DNA of 64,000 nucleotides from Trichaptum fuscoviolaceum (lineage: Eukaryota; Basidiomycota; Agaricomycetes; Hymenochaetales; Trichaptaceae): contig CAJSYZ010000008.1 in NCBI GenBank assembly GCA_910574455.1, forward strand, positions 4,156,707 to 4,220,706, written 5' to 3'. Positions 1 through 11,443 of this stretch are shown here, piece by piece (the stretch's first letter is position 1; each line of letters starts with the position of its first letter). Under the pieces are notes generated by a model. It saw nothing but the letters and a program-made list of their open reading frames with translations, was not told the DNA's origin and ran no database searches. The translations under genes were made by a program, and so were the position numbers.

Positions 1-130
1 TTGTCGACCGGGTTTGAAATAGATGGGCGATTGCTTCCCTCCGTTATCCAGGTGTGGCGTTGTGCAAAGCTTCGAGCAATAAAGCTAGACAGAGTCAACA
101 GAGAGATGTTCCAAAGTTCGTCAGAAAATA

Positions 131-1019
131 ATGCCAAGTAAGTCTTCTTCCAAGGGCCCTTCGCCAAGAGCACGGACAGCTGCAGCCCACAAAGGTGCCA
201 AGGTTTCGCCACCAGCTCTCAAAGGTGGTAAAGGTAAAGGTAAAGGAGGAGGAAATGCGAAGGGTGAACTCGTTGGCCGCGCCACCAATTATGTTGCCAG
301 TGATTACATGGCGACCCACGAAACCAAAGATCCCCGCTATGAGTGGAACGACGAGAAGCGAAGACTAGTTGAGGTATGCTGGAAAAATCGTTTGTCTGGT
401 TGGTGACATAGAATAGACGATAGAGAGATCTTCCTGAAGGGCTTTCGAAGCATGACAGAAAAATCCTCAAGAAAGTTCGCAAGAAGGCAAGACGCCTAGA
501 TTATGGCTTCAATATATGCGGGTTAAGATTTGGACCATCTGCACTGATAGGTGAGCTTTCCAAGTCATCAATATACTGTATTATCTCACCAAAGCGATGC
601 GACAGGATTCATTCCAGTCATAGGAGATGTGGCAGATCTTCTCTTCGGGGCACTCGTTATCATCAAGGCGCGTCAGGCTTGGTGAGTGGTAAAGCTTGCT
701 TAATTGAACATCCGCACCCTCGAAGAATCTTCTCACTGATTTACCCCTCCATTTCAGCATACCGTGGAAACTCACGGCAAAAATGATGCGAAACCTCGCT
801 CTTTCGGAGGTTGTAGGTCTCGTCCCGTTCCTCGGTGACATATTCATCGCTTGGTGGAGGGCAAATTCGCGGAATGCCTGGTTGTTAGAGGCATTTTTGA
901 CAGAGCGTGCGATTCAGAATTTGGCAATTGAAGGAAGGGAGATTTTGGAAGAATCTGAGGTGGATGCAGAGGAACCAGGAAGATCGTCAGGAATTGAAGA
1001 AGAGACAGCGGATGCCTGA
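131..1019 (+). CDS. DUF4112 domain protein (copy 1)
   Basis: Four exons read well: 131-373, 424-550, 606-681 and 758-1019, giving about 235 residues. The N-terminus is basic and rich in Ser, Lys and Gly (probably disordered). A DUF4112-like core follows: a Lys/Arg-rich helix ending KARRLDYGF, the segments GLRFGPSALIGFIPVIGDVADLL and a second FLGD hairpin, LVPFLGDIFIAWWRANSRNA. The repeated P-x-x-GD elements between hydrophobic segments are what identify the family. The C-terminus is acidic. DUF4112 proteins are small membrane-associated proteins of unknown function. The second exon is supported by alignment with the paralogue at 46.6-47.4 kb (LPEGLS here, LPPGLS there). The start is the first ATG in the open frame. 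No enzymatic role can be assigned. Confidence 0.82.
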
Positions 1020-2156
1020 ACACTGCACGTCAGATAGGGTCCATTGAGCTGATAAAATAGATGTATTTGTCAGTTTTATTAGCAGTTTACGCCGCAATGA
1101 GTTACAGAGTAGAATGTGTGGTCTGAGGGCGTCTTATTATTCAAGTTGACAAGGCTTGAAAGTGCCACTGGCACTAGTACGTGACTGTGACCCGCTTGAG
1201 TTTTCCTAAGGTCACGGACACGGGCTTGCCGGGTCACGGACAATCCACGCTTTTTCTGCAACTAAGTCACTTACTCGGACTTTCTGGTACTTCAGCGACA
1301 ACTACTCATTGGAATTGCCCTTAATTGACCTTGATAAGTACGCTACGAACTTGCATATTCTGACTTCTTCTCTATCTAAAAAGGAGATATGCTAGTTCTG
1401 TTGAAGTCGCTCGGAGCCTAAAGACGAACTGAACGCCATTGGTCTTCCTACTAGTTCGTGGCATGGCTAAAAGGCTCTTCAACAACTCGACTTACGGCTT
1501 GCTTCTAGGATAGCATCAGCGGACGGATAAATTCCCAATATATGATTGGGAATAAGGTAACGGAGAGTCGAATGCGCTTTTCGTCTCTGCTGAGGACACC
1601 CTGAAGGTATAGGGTCTAAACACACTGCTTTGGACAGTATTTTACTCTGTCTCTTGGTCTTCACAAAGAGCCTCAAGTTTTCAAAGCTGAAACCCTAGGG
1701 AAACGTGAATTCTAGGGCTAACACGCTTACTGCGGCAGTGCACTGTCTCGTTCAACCCTATGGACACGTGGCTCTATTGTCCTGAATTCACTGCATTCTT
1801 CATCCCATTCCCCGTGGATTCAAGACTAACCGGACATCCTGTAATCCCCTCTTCTCCGTCAGCTACATCCACCTCAAATTGCTCTTAGAAACCCAGTTTT
1901 CGAATGTCTTCGCTGTCGAATTACAGGCTTCAAACACTTTACCAACCGTGGTTCTGGCCACCTGCTCGTTCTCGCGCTTTGGGCGCTGATGTAATGCCTA
2001 TGAGTGGCTCTGTGCGTATCCGAGTACTGGTCAATCCACTGCAGAGGAGAGCTTTGGTACCGTCCTTTGACGATGTGGAAGCCTTTAAGAAATCGCGCAA
2101 CGGCGCTGCTATCAGCTCAACAGCTTCCCCGCTACGTCGCCATTGCCCTCTTCAAG
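1020..2156. other. Intergenic; promoter side of the C2H2 gene and outer end of the left duplication arm
   Basis: No gene seen. From about 1430 onward the sequence resembles the reverse complement of about 58.3-59.0 kb, so the duplication includes the upstream region of the regulator gene. A small perfect palindrome (ATTCCCAAT, 5-base loop, ATTGGGAAT) lies at 1531-1553. Short open frames here have no coding character I recognise. Confidence 0.6.
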
Positions 2157-3350
2157 ATGCTTCACAAGATTTCAAGCGCATTTTCCGACATACTGAGTGC
2201 TGGAGATCGACAAGCCTCTGCTGCAGACTCGACACGTCGTAATTTGGGTGGTAGCGATGCATATTCGAGCACGGTATGTCCCTTCGCCTCTGTTTTGCGA
2301 TGTATCTTACGTGCCAAATAGTTCCCGCCCCCCATCTTTGCATCGTCTACTCCCTTCTGTTTTGGAGATACCACCATCTCCTTCCCCCAGCCGACATCCC
2401 GCGCTTTCCAAGCGGGGGACGCAGCTGAGCAGAACTCAAGCCCGACAGGCCACTCTACTCTCTTCCTCGATAACTTACTGCAGCCCTGCGGCAGTTTTGC
2501 ACCCGATTATTCTGCCTCGTTTATTCCCTTAACCGATTTCCTACCTAGCGGAAGTTATACTCCCATTTCTTGTGCTTCACAACCCGCATCTTCTTTATCA
2601 ACATCAACAGAATCTACGCAGCCGTTTTCAGTTGATGCGGAAGTCATGAACGCTCCCCCCTTATCCGATGCACTCGATCTCGACTGGCTCATTCGGTTTT
2701 TTCAGCTTCAACCTCCTGTTAACCCTCAAGGTTCTCCATCCAGTCCACAAGGTCCCACGAGCTTCTTGCAATCTCCAATATATCAGTTTGACTCCTCATT
2801 GAACAACGTGATCTACGATCCTTTTACCTCCGGACTGTCCAAGGCATCTTGCAGTTCTGCTACGGAATCCTCTGATTCAGTACCGTGCTCACCTGAACTC
2901 TTGTACCCCTCTCCGGACCAAGAAGTGGATTTCGAGCTTTCCGTCGCAGACAACGAGAAACACGTATCACCCTCACTTTCACAACCTCAAGCTGGACCGA
3001 TGAGAAGGCCAAGGTCTCAAACCGCACGCGACCCGCTCTATTCTACCGGGAGGTACACGTGCCGTTATCACGGATGCCCGTGGCGCTTCAGGAATGCTCG
3101 CATGTGCTATCGTCACGAGCAGACCCACAACGAAGACAACGCGTACTTCTGCTGCAACCCCAGATGCTCGACGAATACCGGAAAGAGGAAGGCAGGATTT
3201 CCTCGTCGTGATTCGATCCGACGTCATTATGCCAAGAAATCTCCGGACGACCCCTGCCTCGTCATGGCTAAGTCTTTGGGTTGGACTGGGGAATTGATTT
3301 ACGAAGAGGAGATGTTTAGGATACCACCTATTCCCAATTTCGAGTCGTAA
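2157..3350 (+). CDS. C2H2-type zinc finger regulator (copy 1)
   Basis: Two exons, 2157-2273 and 2322-3350, encode 381 residues. The N-terminus carries SAFSDILSAGDR, shared with the paralogue. The middle is a long Ser/Pro-rich stretch with a conserved LDLDWLIRF block at about residue 155, possibly an interaction or activation segment. Near the C-terminus is a classical finger, C-x4-C-x12-H-x3-H (from CRYHGC to HEQTH). It is followed by a second, atypical Cys/His module (CCNPRC, then RRDSIRRHY and DDPC). A basic patch, GKRKAGFPRRD, lies between them. This suggests a nuclear DNA-binding protein. The start is chosen because the homologous ATG and 5' splice site are used in the copy at 57.1-58.3 kb (383 residues). 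The target is unknown; regulation of the neighbouring biosynthetic genes is only inferred. Confidence 0.85.
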
Positions 3351-3637
3351 AGGAAAATCTATGTGTTGAAAATGCCATGATAATCCAACACTACTTATTT
3401 CCTACTGTACATTATTAGCTCCACGTACATTCACTGTATGCACTAAAAGCGTATTTGCTTGAATTTCCGAAGCCGACTTGCCAATAACAGAATTTGACAT
3501 CTGACAAATTGTTGGGTATGTGACTTTCTGCGACAATAGCAACTTTAAATTCTCTCCTTTGCCGTAAAAAAGTATTAATGAGGCCTTTGAAAAAGGACAA
3601 ACGATATGTGTACTATAACAACACTACAATTACTGTG

Positions 3638-5417
3638 CTAAACGTTGAGATTCACAGAGACGAGTTGGACGTTTGCTGACTGCGCAAAGAAAAGGGGTCA
3701 CATATTGCTTGGATAAGTGTCCAAGCGCTGATGCGTACCTTCCTTCCATGAATGGTGGTCACCTTTAGTACTCGAGGATGCGAGTTGTCGGATCCAAAAA
3801 TTTCAGAGGCTGAATGCATCTCGTTTTCATCATTGCCCGTGCCTCGTCTCGCATTCAACCTTCGAAAATAAAGTTGATTATCAAACCATTCTAGATTTAA
3901 TGATATACGCACGATGCCAATAGAGAATTAGTATAAACTAACGTGAAGTAATATGAACAAACGCTAGTTCCGGGCCTGTGGCTTAATCACTTACGTTTAG
4001 TGAGTAGATAGTACAATCCAATGTAGATGCGGGAGGTGGGGAGTAGGGTAATCTGTTCTCGTAAGCTGGTCAGTGAGGCCCATTTGAGCTCTACAGAAAC
4101 AAAGCTCACAGTGATTAGGCAGCCTACAGCCACCATGGTCGTTAGAAACCCTGTTCCGAGCATGAAAGCAATAAGTCTGTCAATGATGGTTTCGGTTTCT
4201 TCAAACCCTGTTCGGCACCGATTCAAGAGGAAGATTAAACACCCTGACAGTACAACAGCTGTTACCGCACTCATGGCGTTCATGGCTCGAGTGAGTCCAT
4301 ATATTCTCTCCAGATCAGGGAATGTCTTGATCGACAATCTGCACAATAAGTCAGAAAGAACGTTGCAGTCGAGAAGACAGAGGACACAGAAATCAACTTA
4401 CGATTCCCCGTAGAAAACTGTGTGCAGTTATTGTATTAGTTACATACATCACAGCGACAATTACAATGAGAAGACTCGCCCAGGGTTATTATAAACTCAG
4501 CAAATACGAGAACGGACTGCATAGAGTATTAGCATACATGATAAAGAACAAGACAGTGACTGGGCACACCAGAACCACGAGCAGAGGCATGTATCTGTTA
4601 CTGACTATAACTAACCATTGAGTGACACAGGAGGCTCTGAAGATTGGCAAACGTACGATACCAAGCTCGTCTTACGAGGAAGAACTGAACAGCAGCAGTT
4701 ACCATTGCCTTATCGATGACAGTCAATGGGATGGACATGTTCATGACACTTTGACACGCACATTAACCAAGACCATTTGCTGATGTATAGATTAAATCAT
4801 CCAGGACCGTGATGGACAGATGAAGGAGTAGAACATACTATCACAGTTCTGAACAAAATATTAGCAGGACATAGTGCGAAGGGGTTGACAACGTACGAGA
4901 CGATACTCGTAATGAAAACTACATTTCCGAATTCGCTGATCTGGTATATATATGAAGTGTGCGCGATCATGCCTTGATGCACCGTATCTCCGATTATTAC
5001 TCCTGCAACCTTGTATCAAAGTCAGTCATGTCTCTGAGCCCGTGAAAGTCTTCGTACAAGTAGCTTAATTCCCCAACTGTCTCTTGCATGCTTCTGCTAG
5101 AAATTTTAGCAGAATATTTACTCAATGGATGATAGTGCTCACCGTGTAATAATAGTAGACTTGAACACAAGCTGCTCCCCACAGACTAATCAATATGTTA
5201 AACATCAAGTGATCTTCTCTGACAGAAAGTATTTACCCCATAGCAAACCTGATTAAAATTCCTTCAGTAAGTTCAGAGTGATGGGAATGACTAGACTCAC
5301 AATGTGCAGAGATAGAGAACTCCTAGCTTTTAAAGAATCAATCAGTACACCTAAGAGCTTGCAAGCTACAAAAGCATTGCACACTGTATTATCCAAGTTT
5401 GGAGCAGAACCTGACAT
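3638..5417 (-). CDS. DUF6534-type multi-pass membrane protein (copy 1)
   Basis: Several small exons on the minus strand resemble the basidiomycete DUF6534 family. The start MSGSAPNLDNTVCNAF is at 5417. Then come LWGAACVQVYYYYT (near 5.17 kb), GDTVHQGMIAHTSYIYQIS (about 4.95 kb), VTAAVQFFLVRRAW (about 4.70 kb) and the family core at 4.35-3.99 kb, ETIIDRLIAF...GTGFLTTMVAVGCLI...YIGLYYLLTK. An exon with LNARRGTG precedes the last exon, which ends SVNLNV at 3638. The family has about seven transmembrane segments and no known biochemical role. The gene is convergent with the C2H2 gene, the same arrangement as in the right arm. Some internal exon joins, especially 5.35-5.17 kb, are uncertain, so the first exons could be mis-assigned. 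Confidence 0.68.
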
Positions 5418-6556
5418 GACTAGCAGTGAACAAACTCTACGAAGGAGAAGGAGCACTCCCCCCCTCGCACACTTTTCTTCTTAAAGTATGCAAGACCATA
5501 GTACAAATTGCCTTGTTGGGAAATCTAATTGCCGATGATGGAGATGATGGAGATCATGTTTGGAGCTATGGATGTATGAGAAGTAACCGATTCAAGTTGC
5601 TGACGCATCCTTGCAAATTTACAGCATAGTTTCATAAGATGTCGTAACACCGAGCGCCCGCGAGGGCTGCAAGCAATGACAACCGTGGTCACGGAGTTCA
5701 GTTGCAGTGAAAATTGCGGGCATCGGACAAGAAGATATCATCGGTCATCCAAATGTCCTTTCTGTGTCGGGGATGGGACGGGACGGAGATCAGCCACATG
5801 ATGGTTAAGAATGATACGAAAAAACTCGACTTGATCTAGGACGTGGCGCGGTGCTTGATTCAAAGCGTTCGAGATCCAGGAAGTTATGGAAGGGACGATG
5901 GCAGAACAAGAATGTACCGCTGATGGACTGCATTGACTGATGTAATAAGGTTGTGACATGCGCGAGTCTAGTCACTTGCTGTGCGGGCGAAGGGAAGCAT
6001 GTTCCCTTGCATCCCGCGTTCCGAGAGCACAGCAACATCAAAGAACAACGGTAAGTGGTGCTGAGTAAAGCAGCGACTCCCTTGTTTGTGCGAACCACGG
6101 CAGTAGTTCTGCTTACTACAGCATATCCTGGATAAACATAGATCGCACCTTTAATGCCGCAAACGTCACGAATCGTAATCGAACTGCCAAGGTGGTTCAA
6201 TTTGCATTCTCGAGTAAGGTACTTGCTTAACTTTGGCGTTTGAACATACACGAGGCATGATCTCTCGGCGATTAGTCGGAATAATACCCCACGTCTGGGG
6301 CAAAACCATTCATTTCTCGTCGACCATAAATAGTTCGGACTCGGATGCCGACATGTCTATTATCACTGCTCATGGGATAATAATCGACAAGCTTTTGCCC
6401 ATCGCATTGTGCTTTAGTACGTACCTTGCTTATCTAGAGCGACTGATAGAAAGACCTCGTGGTTGGGAATGGCGGAGTTCCGGTCCTTCGAAATACATAA
6501 AAGCACCTCAAGCACCCAGAAGTTGTCGTTGACAGACCTCTTCCTCCTTCTTGTTC
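5418..6556. other. Intergenic, no gene seen
   Basis: This lies between the divergent DUF6534 and DUF1479 genes. Several open frames exist on both strands (the longest, 5805-6251 on the minus strand, is 148 codons), but none has a recognisable motif, consistent splice signals or a counterpart in the right arm. It probably holds the two promoters. Confidence 0.5.
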
Positions 6557-8283
6557 ATGACGCGCGACAAAGACATGGGAATTATGGATTCGAATAGTGA
6601 GAAGCCGAAAATGCCACCGCGTTTCGTCGACCTCAAGAGCCAAATCGTTCCTCAAGACGACGAATCGAGGAAAGCCCTTGTTGACGCATGGAATGTGCTC
6701 CTGGTGAAGTTGAAGGACGCTGTTGACGAGCTTAAACGGGAAGGCAGCAATGTGCGTGTGTCGGGTTTGACAGGTTAACACATTCGACTGACCGCTACTT
6801 GTAGATCATTCCGCAAGTAGACTTTGCGGACTTGAACAACCTCACTCCAGATCAGGTTGCGAACATTAAGAGAAGAGGTTCGGTCTTGATTAAGAACGTC
6901 GTCGAGACTGAAAAGGCGGCGGCCTGGAAGGAGGAGCTCGCACAGTATGTGAAAGAAAATCCGGTCGAAGGTTAGTCAATGTTGGACCCCGCATCCGACC
7001 GTGATAGTGCTCATCAAGTCTCACAGGAATACCTGCGGAAGACAAGCAGTTCTTCATGCTTTAGTAAGTTTCTGATGCGGGTGTTGCCTGAGAAACAAAG
7101 ATAACTGACTGTTTTCCACAGTTGGACTCGACCTCAGGTTCAGGCCCGGGCACATCCGAATGTCCTCAGCACAACCATTTGGCTAAATAATCTTTACCAC
7201 GTTTCCGACTCAAGCACAACGTCTCCGGAGATACTGAAAGACGTTGACCTGAACGTGCCTCTTGCGTACGCAGACCGATTTAGGATTCGCCATCCAGGTG
7301 TCCAGTGGGATGCGCACCCTCCACACATCGACGGAGGAGGCATCGAACGTTGGGAGGAGCCTCACTTCCGATCCTGTTTTGAAAGCATATTGAAGGGCGA
7401 CTGGGAGAGGCACGATCCATATGACCTAACAGGACGGTTGAATGCGAAGACGTCTCTGTACGGTCGACCGAATCAGGTATGTCGAATTTGATACCTGGAA
7501 GAAGGAAGTTCGGCGAGTAAGATGTGTACCTAAACGTCAGGCTAGTGTTTTCCGCACGTTCCAGGGATGGCTTGCTCTGAGGTACAGTGTTATGTGCAAT
7601 GTCCTTACGTTTACTGAGCGCTGTGACATTGAAGCGAAACGGCACCGACACAAGGCACCTTGAAAGTGTTCCCCGACGTCATGTTGTCAAACGCATATCT
7701 CATTCTGCGGCCATTCTTCCGCGCAAAAGAAACACTCGCTTCCGATGATCCACTCGATCCTGATAACTGGGAGTTTGGTGAGCTGAACGTCAGGCATTGC
7801 TGCCATGCACTCACCTATCTGTACCAGATATCTCCACTCCAGACTTTCCCGGCATTTTCGCTGGAGACAAAGGCTTCTTTGGTCCACGTCTAACGCACGC
7901 AAGCCATCCCCACATGAGGTTGGAAGAAAGCATGACCTCCGTTCCTACTGTAAGTCCGGGCGACATGGTATTCTGGCATTGCGACGTTGTACACAGCGTT
8001 GAGCAAGAGCACACGGGACAGAACGATTCTTCAGGTTTGCCAATTGAGCTCTTTCTTCTCGTCAGAAATTCTTATCTTTCCGCATGCAGTGATGTACATC
8101 CCAGCCATACCAAAAACTCCGCAGAACCTTGCGTATGTTCAAAGGCAGAAAGAGGCTTTCCTCGCTGGCGCTGTACCTCCAGATTTCCCGAAAGGTCCAG
8201 GAGAAGGCGGCTTTGTTGGAGTGGGGATGGAGAAAGACATAAGTGGTGATATCGCACGGAGAGCGATGGGTCTCGCATTTTGA
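6557..8283 (+). CDS. DUF1479 family protein (YbiU-like, probable Fe(II)/2-oxoglutarate oxygenase fold)
   Basis: Eight exons join into about 445 residues, the usual length for DUF1479. Recognisable blocks in order: PRFVDLKSQIVP; RRGSVLIKNVV; FMLYWTRPQVQARAHPN; WDAHPPHIDGGGIERW (HxD, the likely metal-binding pair); SVFRTFQGWLAL; TQGTLKVFPDV; AYLILRPFFR; FAGDKGFFGPRL; SPGDMVFWHCDVVHSVE (carrying the likely distal His); and the C-terminal RQKEAFLAGAVPPDFP and GEGGFVG. I place one exon start at 7635, because that acceptor keeps TQGTLKVFPDV in frame. The start is the ATG at 6557, since the frame upstream has only a TTG. The substrate is unknown. Related E. coli YbiU is structurally a dioxygenase-like protein of unknown activity. 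The gene has no counterpart in the otherwise parallel right arm. Confidence 0.87.
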
Positions 8284-9428
8284 GCTTGGAGGCACATTGT
8301 AACAACATTACTCAATTTTTTTTGAAACGACACGATGATGAATTCTGTATTTATGGACAACGAATTTGTATATGAGGGAAACATTAGTAGAAGCTAGATT
8401 GTTCGATCTCTATCTGAAAATAAGTCTTCTGGTTTTCTGGAGTTCCCAATGTAAAAGCTATTGGAAGGGCTAGAGCAAAAGCGAGTTTGGAGAGAGAGGA
8501 GAAATGTGATTTGAACATCGAGTTCACTTTACACCCATTTTCATAAAGGATGACAGTCGGGAAAAAAAAGAGAAAGAAGAGTCCGTTACGTGAAGAGCAA
8601 TGCCGAAGTGCCGGGAAGCCAAATAAAAAGACAGCCCAGTCGGTATGCGAATGTTCTCCGAATAAAGTAAAGCGGCACGGTCGGTCCCCAAATTTTGTCA
8701 TCCGGCCGAAGATCGCTGCAGAGTCATTGGCTGATTTCTTTTCAAGACAATGACGACAGACTCGGAACTTCTCGCCGTTACGTCCCGAGCTCCGGCTTTC
8801 CTTTACTCGCGAAACTTCTCTTTTTTTACGGACTGTCATCCTTTATGCAAATGGGTGTAAGCTCCGCCCAGATTCAACTTAAACTCGATGATAAGCTCAT
8901 TTTTGACATCTTCAATTCCCACATTCACTTCAAGTTACTCTCTTCAAATTCATTCTACTCATTCCACTCGACGTCTCTTTGCGGCCCAGCAGCTCAAGGT
9001 TAGTTGTAAATGTACATTATGAATGTTTGCTAGTTTTTATCTACTTAACTCGTATTCAACTTACAGAAGACTGGTGCTTCAAAGCGGGGGGTGTAAGATA
9101 CACATTCGAGTTTCGGAGGCGTGGCCGAGTTAAGTGAGATATCAGGTCAATAAGGCATCATTGGACTGAGGCGCAACTGTAAGTCAAAATTCACGGAAAT
9201 TATCTTTTCGTTCAATGCACTTCACAACAACTCAATCCGAGTAAACACTCGATGTCGCTGTCGTACAAAATATGCGATATTTTGTGCAGATATGCCCGCA
9301 CCCCTCCTAGCCAACTCCATAGCACGACCATGTTCTCCCACTTCAAACAATTTCTTCCCATCGCGATTTGTACTGGCTATACTGATTGGACGTGTTCTCA
9401 TAGTGTCGAATCAGCTCGATAGACGAGG
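8284..9428. other. Intergenic between DUF1479 and AT-hook genes; contains a short inverted-repeat element
   Basis: No gene seen. An inverted-repeat element occupies 8529-8860. About 9.12-9.23 kb resembles the reverse complement of 53.68-53.78 kb upstream of the paralogous gene, including GTGGCCGAGTTAAGTG and an AACTGTAAGT-like junction. That stretch may be a non-coding first exon or a promoter element shared by the two copies. Confidence 0.5.
8529..8860. mobile_element. Candidate MITE-like element with about 30-bp terminal inverted repeats
   Basis: The left end at 8529-8558 begins TTACACCCATTTTCATAAAG. The right end at 8832-8860, reverse-complemented, begins TTACACCCATTTGCATAAAG. The two differ at one base over about 29, and A-rich sequence follows inside both ends. 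The element is about 332 bp with no plausible transposase. I could not define a target-site duplication, so the exact ends and superfamily are open. Confidence 0.55.
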
Positions 9429-9488
9429 ATGGCGACAGAAGAAGACGGCACTCAACATATTTTCGCTATTCTTCACAGCGTCCTTGGC

Positions 9489-9519
<31 letters not shown>

Positions 9520-11443
9520 TGTTTGAAGGTGCGGCCACATCGACCGACGTAGCTTCGTCTACGACTCCCTCTGTACCCCTGAAGCGCAAACCTGGGAGAC
9601 CCAAAGGGAGCGTCACGGTGAATAGGCGAAATCCCAACGATCCGCCTAAAGTAAAAGGACCTATTGGCCGGCCGAGGAAAGACGGGCAACCACCGGGTTC
9701 ATCGAGGTATATGAGGAACAAGCGGCTTGGCGAGATGGCATGGAGTGTGAGCGCACAGCCGCCACTTCCTGGAGGGACCGAGGTCATTGAGATAGCAAAC
9801 GTTGAGCAACAAGCACTTCCGCAAGGCGGGGACGACATTCCAAAGGAAACCAATGTGTGTTAAATTCAGCTTGTACCGTTTGCGTCAATTCTGATCTACG
9901 ATTTCCTTCCCTGATGCTGTTTTCACCTTCGGACGAAAAGGAGTCAGAATCACCGTTGGATGCTGCGGATGGTGTCGAAGAGCAAGCTCCCGCTGAAGAC
10001 GAGCCACATGCGATGGAATCAACGCCTTCAGTCGATTCCAACAACATCGATCCAAGCCTTCTCGAAGATGAGTGGCTTACACTCCTGCGAACGAGTGAAG
10101 AGCGCTTCCTTCATGCTCTCATCTCCGCCCTTAACGAGCTACCGTACCCACCAGCGGCTTCTGGGACCACTGTCGAAATAGCATTTCGCGCGCATCTCGT
10201 GTCCTTAAGTCCCAAAGAAAACAAGCAGCGACCTTCAGCTCCAGACACCACCCCATCTCTGTACTCCGTCATGAAGACATTTTGGTTACCATCGTCCCCT
10301 TCCTACTTCTCCCTCACGGCTTCGTCATCTACGTCCCGTACTCCATCCGAGCATCGCTTCGTCTACTGGGACCCATTGCCGCTTTTGTTCAATGGGCTCG
10401 CATGCCCCAAGTGTGCGGGACTCTTGGCGAACAAAGGCAGGATACAGACTGGACCTATCATGGTCCATGATCTGGAAAGGCCGTTCTACATCATCGGCTG
10501 CAAATACACCTGTACAAATGCAGACTGTAAATCTGACTCCAGTGACTTGCCATCGATGTACGCCAGTACAGACGGCCGCATTCTTCGCATTCTCCCCGAG
10601 TTCCTCAAGAAGGAATTCCCGGCTCACCTCGCAAAGAGCGTCAAGGCTAATGATGTCGAGGATGGAGAGCTCGGGCCTGATCCAAGCATATGGAGCTTTA
10701 AAGCTCTCGGTGTCTCGAGAGCGCTGTGGAACATGGTGCGTGGATGCGTTGGCGCAGGCGCGGGAATGGCCGCAGTTTTGGGTGTCATCGATGGAATCCG
10801 TGGTGGCTACCCGAAGCCCCCGAGGGCTCGGACGAGTATCGATGAGGAGATACAAAAAGGGAACAGAGCATTGTCATTAGAGGCACAGCTAGCCTATGCC
10901 GAATCACCCTTGCCTCATGATAGTTTAAGGCCTTCTGAAGTTAGTGTTTGCTTTCCTTCGTTACAGTCGATGTGCAGTATCTGATGCGTTTATTATTAGG
11001 AGCCATCCTCAGGAGCATCATTCAGTGCGCCTCAGACAGATCGCAGGAGCTCAACACCTGCGGAGTTCTTCATTGCCAATGAACCGTCACCAGTGACCAA
11101 CCACCCTATCACCATCCCCTCGAACTACCCTCTCACCACCCCCGCGAACTACCCTTCTGGCCACGATACCGGGAACTTCTTCTCTATAGACCCCAGCGTC
11201 TCGCGACTCGGGCTCCGCTTTCTGCTGTCGTCGGCGACAGCTGGTATGCCCGGCGCCAAACCTCCGAGGGCGCAAACTTCGGTGAAGCATATACGGCACT
11301 GCCGCAAGTGCGGTGTCCTGAACTGTAGGGGTAGAGGAGGTCGTATTTACTGCAAGAGTCCATGCCGGGATTGCAGGACGATGGAGTGCCCCGGGCGACG
11401 GGGCAGAAATCCGGATACGCCCTGCGCTAACAGTGGAGGCTAG
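9429..11443 (+). CDS. AT-hook protein with zinc-ribbon-like Cys motifs (copy 1)
   Basis: Three exons, 9429-9854, 9941-10939 and 11000-11443, encode 622 residues. A glutamine run near residues 20-30 is followed by two AT-hook-like cores, KRKPGRPKGS and GPIGRPRKDG, which suggest minor-groove DNA binding. The middle domain contains ERFLHALISALNELPYPPAA, SVMKTFWLPSSPSYFSL, FVYWDPLPLLFNG, a CPKC...C...C zinc-ribbon-like set, HDLERPFYIIGCKYTC and STDGRILRILP. It resembles, from memory, a basidiomycete domain I think is DUF6729; that name is uncertain. The C-terminus is a compact Cys cluster (CRKCGVLNC, then CKSPCRDCRTMEC). The function is unknown. The paralogue at 51.4-53.4 kb shares both introns. 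It could be a domesticated transposon-associated protein. Confidence 0.75.

Noticed and set aside
5805..6251. 148-codon minus-strand frame
   Set aside because: No motif, no counterpart in the right arm, and it lies in the divergent promoter region.
8384..8839. 151-codon minus-strand open frame
   Set aside because: It runs through the inverted-repeat element at 8529-8860 and has no motif; read as a chance frame.
9116..9190. tRNA-like start (GTGGCCGAGT) resembling an A box
   Set aside because: No cloverleaf, anticodon arm or B box follows at the right distance, and the segment has a diverged copy at 53.7 kb as part of the duplication.
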